Part shown: piece by piece, positions 1 to 10,700 of the stretch
How positions within the stretch are numbered: the stretch's first letter is position 1
Layout: each line of letters opens with the position of its first letter
From: Rhyzopertha dominica
Taxonomy: Eukaryota; Arthropoda; Insecta; Coleoptera; Bostrichidae
NCBI GenBank assembly: GCA_025024175.1
Contig: QCXZ01000003.1
Coordinates: 55,446,023 to 55,510,022, forward strand
Direction: 5' to 3'
Length of the DNA: 64,000 nucleotides
Program-made: the position numbers and the translations under genes
Notes under the pieces: generated by a model
Told to the model about the DNA's origin: nothing
What the model saw: the letters and a program-made list of their open reading frames with translations, nothing else
The model's database searches: none

Positions 1-404
1 CGTCTTACAATGGCAACGAAACAAAGCGGTAAAAGAAAATGCGTTGTTGTGTCCTTTCAAGATAAGTTAAAAGCCATTCAAAGATCAGACAACGGTAAAC
101 TGATTAAAACGGTGGCGGTTTGTTCTTGAAGAGATGGCGAGATTTAGCCGCAAATAAAAGGCGAACACATTGAAACAATCGCGAATTGATACCTATTTTT
201 CGTTGTTGTAGTACAAATGTAGTTATTTGTAGTATCTACCTATATACATTTAAGTTCTTAATAAATAGTTTTGTGCCGTTTACTAAATGAAAAGCAACTC
301 TTACGACGTTAAAAAAATATATTTAGGTAATCCGCATTATCCGAGTTTTTTTCTAACCGAGGTTACGACCGCCAACGTTACCCCGGATAATCGGGACTCC
401 ACTG
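1..404 (+). mobile_element. pogo/Tigger-like DNA transposon remnant, internally deleted
   Basis: An ORF from position 10 to a stop near 129 begins MATKQSGKRKCVVVSFQDKL, with KAIQR just after. This looks like the N-terminal helix-turn-helix (CENP-B/psq type) of pogo/Tigger transposases. The rest of the transposase is absent. The right end, 385-404, reads inward on the minus strand as CAGTGGAGTCCCGATTATCC, a typical pogo/Tigger terminal repeat, and is followed by the TA target dinucleotide at 405-406. The left end lies outside the window. An N-terminus joined directly to a 3' terminus means a large internal deletion, so this is a non-autonomous copy. Confidence 0.75.
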
Positions 405-1567
405 TACATATTATTTTTCTACATAATCTCCTTTTCTATTAACACATGTAGTCGATTGTGTCTTCAGCCAATAGCACACAAATGATTCCACTTCTTGGTC
501 ATTGTGAAAACGGTGTCCTCCCAATTATTCTTTTAAGTTGACCAAACATGTGATAGTCAGATGGGGACAAGTCTGGACTGTAGGGCGGGTAATTGAGTAT
601 TTCCCAATGAAATTTTTCCAGTTTTTCTCGTGTCAAGGCAACTGTATGTGGCCAAGGGTTGTCATGAAGAACAGTCTCACTTTGGATGGACATGCCTCGC
701 CTTTTACTCCAATAAACTAGCTTCACCTTATCATAGAGCTTGCAGTAGTATTCGTCATTGAATGAACGTTACTCTTGAAGAAAATCAACAAGCAGTACGC
801 CTTTGCTATCCCAAAAAACAGTTGCAAGAACTTTTCCTTCAGACAGACGAGTTTTGGCTTTTCGAGGCGGGGCTTCTCCGGGTTGTCTCCACTCCATGCT
901 TGCCTGTTTAGATTCTGGAGTGTAATGGTGTACCCAAGTGTCATCACAAGTGACAATGTGACTTAAAAAATCATTACCCTACTCTCGATATCGTGCCAAC
1001 AACATTTCACACATAGCAAGACAGTTCGCTTTGTGGTCTTCTGTCAGTAAGCGAGGAACCCATCTTGCTGACAGTTTTTGGTAACCTAATTTATTGGAAA
1101 TGATTGATTGAGCACTTCCATACGATATTCCTACCTCTGCAGCAATTGTGTAACAAAATTCGCCGATCAGCTTGGATCGCACATACGTTCACCTCAGTAA
1201 AACTTGTTCGGGGTACACGTGCGTGGCTCATATTTTCTACCGCTGTGCGGCCACTTGGAAACTTTTGTGCCAGACATACACTTGTTGAAAGCGTATTCTT
1301 ATCAAACTGTAGAGTCAATCGACGTAAAATTCACAAAAGGTTTTACGCCCTCCCGCATTAAAAATTTTATAACAATTTTTTGCTCAACAGAGGTGTGCAC
1401 CTTCTCCTCAGACATGACGCTACTGGCACGCAATAAACTATAATGAGCTGGAGCGGCATTCCCTCCTCCCTAGACAGTCTCCTTTAACACATACAGCAGT
1501 ACCAAGTGCGTCACTTCACTCGGCAACCAGTAAAAGAAAAGTGCGGTTTATATTTGAAACACCCTCG
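405..1567 (-). mobile_element. mariner-like transposon, transposase broken by frameshifts
   Basis: Minus-strand frames carry successive pieces of a mariner transposase. At 979-1182 there is a helix-turn-helix segment (GEFCYTIAAEVGISYGSAQS). At 723-956 there is the region around the first catalytic Asp. At 499-726 there are LHDNPWPHTV (second Asp) and YPPYSPDLSPSDYH (third Asp, in the usual D34D context). The pieces lie in different frames, so no functional protein is made. The element's 5' end is at about 1567, where the minus strand reads CGAGGGTGTTTCAAATATAA next to TA. No matching repeat is visible at the left end, which abuts the pogo terminus, so the 3' end is probably truncated. Confidence 0.85.
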
Positions 1568-2150
1568 TATTTGATTTTTTGTGATGGATTTCTATAGGCT
1601 TGTATACTATTTTATTTTCAGTTTTTATCATCAAAATTAAAGAACTTTCATTAAGGATTACTTTTCTGGAACCATAACTTTCTCAAATATTTTGGTTTTT
1701 GTGAAATTGTAACAATTTTATTGGGTAAATTCTCAACATTTGTTGCCACTTTACAAACAAAATTTTACTTGGCAGTCTGCAAACTGATTGATGTTGCACT
1801 TGTGAAAAACTGACCTATTTATACAAGGTGTCCAAAAAAATATAACTAAATAATTACAAGCTTTAAATGGTGACAACTTTTTTTAATTTAAATAGAATAC
1901 TAGTTTCCTGTATAGCTAATTATTTAGGTTTACATGGCAAATGCACGTTTACATAAATCAAACTGATTTTAATAAATGTAATGTTTATCAAGTTATGGCA
2001 TTTTAACAAGTTAGGATGACATAAAACACTGGCCTTAGAGTACTATACTCCGATCGCCAAACAGATGGAGTGATTATGGTGCACGTTCTTCACGTATTAT
2101 TAAACCATAATCATTTCATAATTTTTTAGTTAATTGTTCAGTAGTCAAAA
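1568..2150. other. AT-rich intron sequence, no gene seen
   Basis: I see no conserved coding segment here. A possible short transposon end (tacaaggtgtcc, about 1822) resembles the terminal motif of other elements in this window but has no visible partner. Confidence 0.4.
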
Positions 2151-2152
2151 TA

Positions 2153-2930
2153 ACCGCTGCAAACTGAATCAATACTTCCACATCCAATTGTCAAAATGAC
2201 ATTTACGTTTTTATTTCTTATACTATACGATTAGTAATCAGGTTTTGAGCATTTTTCTCTCTACACATTTTTTTCTAAGACAAGCAGTCCTCGTGATATT
2301 AGCAAAAATATATACATTTTTAAAATCGGTTTTTTCCAAATAACTCGAAAATTATTAACTTAACAAAAAAATTACAAGAGCGCTTTCTGATCAGAAATTT
2401 GATTTTCTATATAATACAAAAATTAAAAAAAAATCATACTAGCAGGGTCCAAAATAGGTTTTTTGGAAATTTTTCGAAAATGTCAAAATTTTCCAAGACA
2501 CTTTTTGTTAGAAATATAATTTTCTATCTAATGGCATTTTCATTTTTTGAATATATTAAATATATTCGGAGATATTTAGGAAAAACCATTTTCTTTAAGT
2601 GACGCTTTTTTGCTAATAACTTCTAAACATAAAAATTTGCAAAAAGGGTAGTTACTCCCCAATTTCGCCCCCTTCCCGATACCGTACTTACTCCACAAAC
2701 CATAGGTCGCTTTGGATATTTGAGATTTATACGTTTACCAAATTTCAAGTTCATATATTAAGTCTTTCGAATGTTATCGCGTATACAAACAAAACCACAG
2801 ACACACAGACAAGAAATTTTTTTTGCTCAAATTTTGTTTTTTTTTTACATTTTCAGCCATTTTAAAGCGAATGAGCAAATAAAAATTTTTGAAAATTTTT
2901 TTCACGATATCCGTTGGATGTGGAAGTAAT
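2153..2930. repeat. Family C inverted-repeat element, copy 1
   Basis: A moderately repeated element found at three places in the window (see 33676 and 52165). Close to its ends it carries the inverted motif TACTTCCACATCCAA (2173-2187 and, inverted, 2914-2928). Homology to the other copies also extends a little further left, through the sequence gctgcaaa. I see no convincing ORF. It is probably a non-autonomous DNA transposon lying in a Dopey intron. Confidence 0.65.
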
Positions 2931-3448
2931 TTATTATAAAGATTAAGTCGGACTTGAATAAACAGCGAGAATAAACGTTTAAGATGCATATAGTTCATGT
3001 TATCACTCCATCTATTTGGTGATCGAACTATATTGTAATTAAAAAATAATGGAAAAACAAGAAACAATAATCATTTTTAATGGACGTTTAAAATGGAAAC
3101 ATTCAGCAACATTTCTGGGCTTATGCTTTAAAAATTTCACTGATAAGCTCCTTATATGAAATGTGCTATGAACCATTTTTTAGATATCTTTATAAAAAGA
3201 AATCTGCTAAAGTCAAGTGATGCCAATTGGGTATTTTCACAATTTTTGAATTTTTTTAGTAGTTGTAATTACTTCAAATATTACTTTATTTTTAAAATGA
3301 AAAAATTCCACGTAAAACAGCATCTTACAGTTACATAGTCATATTAAGTCATTTAGCATGTGTCATTTACGACACTGTTATCTTCAGGGTGAATATAGAT
3401 TGTACTAATTGGATTTTAAATGTAAACCATTAGTAAAATACTAAGAAC

Positions 3449-4092
3449 CAGTTGCACAAAGCTTCTGAACTAGACCACCTGATTGACCGATGGTTAACCA
3501 GCCGTTACCACAGGCAGCATCAATTAGGCTTTTTAAGATTACGTTATCCAACATGGCGTCCAGGGAGCACCCAGCGCTCGCATGGAACGTGCCTATGAAA
3601 CCATGGAAACGGACGTGTGGTTGATAGTGTTGGGTCGTTCAAATTGAATGACTCATGCCATGATTCGTTTGATTCGGCTCACAGCTAATTAATCAGCGTC
3701 GTTCGTGCGTCGGTCATGGTTGACGGTTGGCTGGCTGGTTACTGTTACGGGACACATGTTACAGCTGTCAGCTGTTTTTAAGCAGGTCTAACAACTCAGT
3801 ATAGCTCGTTATCGGTAATGATTCTTGAATGACTTGAATGATCCGAATCTATGCGATTGATTGATCTATTTGAATTGAATCGAATGTCCCAGCTCTAGTA
3901 ACTGACGTTGGCATTAAGTAATGAGGTTTCTATGACAGCGCGTTAGAAGTTGCATCGTTTTGACAGGTGCCCCGTAGCAGTCACTTCGAAAGTCACGTGT
4001 TCTAAAAAGCCTAATGAAGAACACTTGAAAGAAACGTTTCCATGACAACTGCTTGTTAAATGTAGGTTAACCAAACATGCTTTGTGTAACTT
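3449..4092. repeat. Diverged inverted-repeat MITE with a nested insertion
   Basis: The ends are inverted: left GTTGCACAAAGC, right GCTTTGTGTAAC. Subterminal GGTTAACCA motifs are also inverted. The termini match the compact MITE at 17406-17579. The interior is enlarged by a second block at about 3627-3897, which begins near gtgttgggtcgttc and ends near gaatgtcccagctct. That block is built of degenerate GATTC/GAATC motifs, so it looks like one element nested in another. Confidence 0.6.
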
Positions 4093-4114
4093 ATAATAAA
4101 AACCTAATAATTTT

Positions 4115-4310
4115 TGGGGAGTTCAAGAAGGCCTACCACTTTCCGTTCCATGCACTCCCCCCATATAAGCCAAACCCGTTACCCATATGTAGTCATTTCC
4201 TCACTTCCTTACCATTCAATAGCGAATCGTCGTCGTGTGCACAGTCGTGATATGAATACAGTCCACTCCCTAAAATCTAGAAATCCTGCTCTCCCCTGAC
4301 GGTACACTTG
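4115..4310. other. C-rich segment of unknown origin
   Basis: This stretch is clearly richer in C than its AT-rich surroundings. It carries a 61-codon ORF (4114-4299, +) with no recognisable motif. It may be a fragment of an old insertion. I found no splice sites or homologous protein signature to support a gene. Confidence 0.3.
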
Positions 4311-4787
4311 ATGATAGTTACAAGCTTCTGAAATGCCGTATAAAAATGTATCTGAATTTAAAACTACTTAATATCGAAAAGCTATTGCAAATAATTTAAA
4401 TTTGAAAACATATTATTGTTTTTTTTTAAGTTTCATTGATTTTTTAATTTGCTACAAAGCAGAAGAGCTTGTTATGCTTAACGATAGCAGTATTTTTAGA
4501 ATTTCGTACATTTCAACCTGAATAATTGATACTTGAACAGATTGTTTTGCGCCTGTTTCCTTTAAAAAAAAAATAAATACAGTTTTTTACATAAATTGTA
4601 GATTATTGTTACTTTTCAGAACTCAGTATTTTGCAGCCCTATAACATTTTGTGAATATGATATTTAAACTGTAGAGATAAAAATTCTTGATATTGAAAAT
4701 TAAATTATATTAAGGTTTTTTTTTAAGTAAAATAGGACTTATGCTGGGTGTAGCTACATACCCATTGTTTTGATTTGTGTTTTACAG

Positions 4788-7700
4788 TTACATGAGAAAT
4801 GCATCTGCTACTCAGCTCTCTGAAGCCTGGAGTTCATTACTAGCATTAGTGAGAGAAGGATGTTCTTTGAGCCCCCCTGCACAGTTTCTTTTAGCAGCAC
4901 TTTTACACGAACTAATGATCAAATGTTGTCCTCTTGAGGAAAGGAAAGACCAAAAGGATTTACAGGACGTTACATCAAAGGTTAGATATCCTTTGTTGAA
5001 TAACATGATTCTTACCATTATTTCCGTGTAGCTTATCGAAAGTGTTTCACAAGTATGTGGATCATGCTTGGAACAAACCACGTGGTTGAGAAGAAATTTG
5101 GCCGTTAAAGAACAAGAGGATGACAGTAGCCCTTCAGTTAGTGTTGTGGGAGGAGCCAATCCAGAAGTGATTGTTAGCAGTGGCGGGCATAGTGTACAAG
5201 CACAGTTGGTATGTAATTATGCTTTTATATTTAAATCTCACAGATATTAACTTCTTTTTCAACAGGTTCTTTCAGAAATTCTCGCTCCTATCTTAGATAT
5301 CTGTTTTGGTTCTCAAGAGAAAGACAAAGTAAATACCATTTTGACCTCCTTGATGTACAATATAGTTCCGTATCTTAGAACTCATTCTGTGCGCAACATG
5401 CCCAGCTTTCAAGCTTGTTCAAAACTTCTGTCTAGTCTTAGTAGCTATCAGTATACAAGAAAAGCATGGAAAAAGGATGTGTACGACTTGTTGCTGGACA
5501 ATGCCTTCTTCCAAATGGACTACTCATGCTTGAAGTATTGGAAAGTGATTGTTGATAATCTCATGACCCATGACAATACAACATTTAGAGATTTAATGAG
5601 TAAGTACTAAGTATATTATAAATGCTTGATAGCTTCAAGGACTCCATCTGATTTCGTTCATTTTGTCTGCATATAAATGTTATTAGAATACAGGGTGTTC
5701 ATAAAAAGCGCTGTTCACTTAAAGTGTGAGCTGAGTGTGGTTTGTTTGTGATTAAACGAGAATAAAACTTTTTACCACAATAATTTGGAAAAACCAAATA
5801 TGTACTTTGGCAGCTAAGTTGCAGTAAAGTAAGTGACTTCTTGAAAACTTTTGTTCTCACTGAGAATGTGGAGGGGCGAATATCCTCTAGTTAAATCCAA
5901 CCAAAGATTTCAAGAGGTCAATTATTTTACTTCTACTGAAGATGGCAGCCAAAATATTTATTTATTTTTCCTAAATTGTTGTTTCCTAAGTGATTTTATA
6001 TATTGTTGTAACGAGTCTTTTCTTAATTTTTAACATAGCTACCTTCTTATCTGACTTTTTTCATCTAACTAATGGACTCCATTAAGTATCATATCTTGGG
6101 CCTGTTTTATTCTGCATTTTTATCAAAGATATTGTTTTGAAATTTAAGTGTAAATATTTGTTGTCCCTGTAGAATTATCTGAGTGCTTTACAGTGTTTCT
6201 TTCTCCTATAAAAAGTTAACTATTGATAGTTAGAAGCTAGAGGAAGTTAAATGCAACAAAGATCTAGGGATTTCCACAACTTGAATATTACTCAACTGTT
6301 TGGTTACAAAATTTTGAAACACATATTGATCGACTAGAAAGATTTGACAAACTTAAATAAGAAATGCATAAATACATAAATGACATAAATAATTTTGTAA
6401 AGATAAAAGACTTGATCAGTTGTAGCTAAAAGGCTTCCCAAAATCAAGAAGTAGGAGTAATAATCATACATAAATAACAACATGATCACAAAGCACATTT
6501 TTTCATTAATTTCATATGAACACTTATTTTAAATAATTAAGTACATGTTTTAAATAAAATAACTATAAATATCTGTGATTTTCAGCTAAATCTGACTTGT
6601 GAGTTAACAGAAACCTCTACAAGAAAGCTCAAAAGTGAATCATGGTGTAATATGTACAGTCATTTCATAACAAATCAAACAACTACTGGTTTTAAATCGC
6701 TTTATCAAACTATTCACAAAACTTTTTTTGGTTAAATATAAACATTCACGATAATGTTAACTATCTTTTACTAAACAAAGGTTTTGCTAAGTACTATTTT
6801 ATTCTGACAAGTTCTCAAATGCTGGTGTTCATCAATTTTGACAGTGACTGTACATACACTAGGCATACTCAGGCAACTATGGAGTGTTTGAAACTTTTAA
6901 TATCGTAGCATTTTTGGTATAGTTATAGGTTGCTATGACTTACATTTCTAAAACTTCAGAGTCAAACAGTGCCTGTGAGTTTTAAGGACATCCTATACAG
7001 GGTGTCCTGCATTATGTGGGAAACTTCTCGGAATCTAACATCTGGTGTAAAAATAAGACTATTTTAATAATGCCTGCCTACTGAGATATTCACTCTTAAA
7101 CATGGTAGAAGAGACACAGTTTTTCAAAAATATCTCTTAGACTGGTTGATATAATTTCATCAAAGTTTTGTTATTATTATTTGAAGTGGAAGCCTTTAAA
7201 ATGATGTACAAATTTTTTTAATAAATGTTCTGTGTGACTAGGAGGGTGTCAATCCCTCACATTTTAACCCACAATTTTAAAATGGGTATTTTTTTTAATA
7301 TGTGGTTTTTGATTCTTTGGGCCTCGTAATGAAAAAAAGATACTCTTTGTCTATGTGATTAAATTTGACCCTTTCCGAGAAAATTGCAGTTGAATGTTAC
7401 GGTTTACATTTTCACTTCTTAACTAATTTCATTTTGTTTTTTATAACATTGGCCATGATGAATAATGAAAATTGTGATAGATCACATCTCATATAAGTAA
7501 ATAAAATTCATAATTGTTACAATTTTTCAAAATAAAAAGTTTCAATTATAGGAAATCATTCAATGCAAACTTTAAATGCATGTCAGGGTACTGATTATAT
7601 GAATATTCCATTATTATTATTTCAGAATTTTACAACAAATAATGTAAGGTACTGTCAAAATGCCAATAAAACAGTGACAACTAACACAGTTTTGTTTATT

Positions 7701-10700
7701 TATCACGGCCAATTGGGTAAAAACAAAATATTAGTTAAGTAGTGAAAATGTGAACCCTAACATTCAACCACAATTTTCTTGGGAAAGGTCAATTCTAGCC
7801 GTACGAACAAAGAGTATCTTTTTTCTTCACAAGACCCCAAGAATAAAATAACATATTTTTTAAAATGTGTACCTGTTTTAAGGGTTAAAATGTGGTGGTT
7901 GACCGCTCTTCCCCCTCCCCCCCGCAAAACATGTATTAAAAACATGTGCGCAATGCACATCATTTTAACTTCTTCCACTTCAAGTACATAATAATAACCA
8001 AAATTTAATGAAATTACATCAACTGGTGTAAGAGATATTTTTGAAAAACTATTTCTCTCCCCCCATGTTTAAGACTGAACATCTAAGTAGGCTGGCGTTA
8101 ATTCAAAAAAAGTTATACAGTAAAATAGTGTTACTTTTATACCATATTTCAGATCCCAAGAGGTTGCCCACACAATGTGGGACATACTGTATAATCTTAT
8201 TAGGAGTTTGTAACTTAGGCGAAAGAAATGTGCAGCTGATATTTCTATTCCACAAAGTTTATTATTACTAAACTAATAGTTATCTAAAAAGTAATTTATG
8301 AATTCCATATTACATGTGGTCCACAAATTCCTGGTCTAATGAATTTCTGATTAAATAAATGGGTTCCACCACTGTTCGTCATGTAACTGAGCATCTGATA
8401 TTAGTGGATTTATTATTGAGCTGCCATTAAATTTTTGACAATGGAATGGCTCTTGCCAACAAAAATTAAAAGAATTAAGTCATTTGGGTGGAGCGTACAG
8501 GTGTCTTATCCATCTTGTTCAGCTCTAAAAGAGTGGCCAAAAATGTTCAAATTGGGTTGAGAAACATTTGAAGACAGTTCACCCCAGATATTATTACCCA
8601 TATGGAGATTGAAGTCCTTAGTGAGAGATATCTGAAAACGAAGGACATTACAACAAGAACTTTCCAAAACATCTGTTATTCGAATTCTTCAGGAACATTA
8701 GTAAATGTGTAAGCGTGAATACCATGCTTCCTTCTGTTGTTTAAAAACAAGAACATGTGCAGTCTTCTCGAGAAATTTTTGACGAATACAGCCACAACCC
8801 AAAGGAGGTATTGCAGTCTTTTGTTACTGGGAATAAGATTGTGGCCCTATAGGTGATTCAAGCTAAGCGATACGCAGTCTAGTGGCAGAATTTTGAACTA
8901 CATATAAACAGTAGTTCTCCATTTTTGTGTGTACTTCTGCATGCGTTATTAGACGGTTGAGGATAAGCGAGTCGTGGTAATATTTGTTTTTCGGCGGCAG
9001 TTGAAAGTAAATTGTGCTAAAAATGAATAATATAAAAGTAACACGAAATTTGAAAACAATAACAAAACGTTTTGTTGCGTTTATGGGTGTTACTCCAACG
9101 CAAAGCGGCAAAGGGATGTTAGCTTTCATTACTTCCCCAAGAAAGGAACCAGAACGGTATCAAGGACTAATAAACTAGGCAACACAGAGAAAATTGACTT
9201 ATACAATGAAAAAACTGAAAATGGGGAAGACGCCATCACCTTACATGAAAGTATGCTCGTTACATTTTCAAGACTTGGATTTTATATCTTCGAAAACTGG
9301 TAAGTAGTTGATATCTGCATTGTGTGTTGTAATTAAACTATTATGATGTAGAAGTAAGGAGGAGATGCCTCAAGAAAGATGCCATACCATCCCAAAATCT
9401 ACCAATGGTATACTTGAATGATAGGTTATGGGGTTGTTGATGTATTATATACGACAATTAATGCTTACTCGTTAAAGTTTTACAACCGCACACAATAAGA
9501 TGGCCAGCATTTAGAACTTCTTCACCTTTTGAAGCAGTAGTAGCTTCCAAAATCGTAAAAACTTCTATTAAACTTAGACGCATTTCGTACGGTACACCAT
9601 GCGAATGACACCTGTCGACTGCTTTCTACGTGACCAGCTGATCGTGCTAGCGCGCGTAAATATTAATTTGAATCGCCAATACTAAGATCCTCTGTCTAAA
9701 AGGAATACTTCTGAGAGATAGGAGGTTTAATGATGACAAAGATGTCAAGACTGCTATTGAAGTTCATTTTGCTACCAAAAGCAAGTAATAAGATTATATT
9801 GATGAATAACATATTCAGTTTTTTCTTTCGCCATTCCTTCTATCACAGGCCAGGAATTTTTGGATTGTACCTCATCTCATAAAAAAAAGGATGTAATTGG
9901 TCAATAGATATTTGTGGAAAGAAGAAATAGTGTCCATTCCCCAATTTTAATATAATTTTATTCAAACTGATAATTAATGCAGGTCGGGTATCGATGGCAC
10001 AAAGCGGAAGCTTGAATTTATTTTCCTCACGTGAACAAGAATATGAACAAAGAGCGCAATTACTAAAAAGACTGGCATTTGTAATATTCTGCAGCGAGAT
10101 GGACCAGTACGCTAAATATATGCCCGATATACAAGGTAACCCAAAATTTATACCCCTTTGATATATGTTTCATAAAAAAAAAATTGTAGAGCAACTTACA
10201 AGTAGTCTAAGGCTGAATGTGCCAGGAGTACAGGCACAAGTTTTCCTTTGCTTTCGAGTTATTCTGCTACGGATGTCTCCCTTGCATGTTACCTCTTTGT
10301 GGCCCATCATCATTAGCGAGATGTTGCAAGTATTTCTACAGATCGAACAGGAGTTATCTACTGATACTGAGGAGTTTAGGTACGTTTCGTTGACATAATT
10401 TCTGGGACTGGGGATCTGTAAATATAGTTAGTGAATTTTGGTGGTTTTGTTATTGTGGAGTCGTTGTAGTGATAACTTGTTTTGTTTGTTTATGCCTACT
10501 GGAATCGGTTGTGGATGTTGCAGGACGAATAGCAGGTATAGTCCAAAATGCTAACACTGCTAATGTATCAGTTGGGCTTGCTGCACTTTAAAAATGCTAT
10601 ATGCTATATGCTTGCATTAATTTATAATATAAATCACTTTATTTTTGCCTTTATACATGATGTTAAGTGACAACCATCTTAGTTTTAGTGTAATTTTGGT

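Noticed and set aside
7757..8271. ORFs of 70-76 codons around 7757-8271
   Set aside because: They fall in the arm of the family B palindrome and have no coding features.
8863..9129. 88-codon minus-strand ORF
   Set aside because: It is antisense to the broken THAP exon, whose plus-strand zinc-finger residues explain the conservation.
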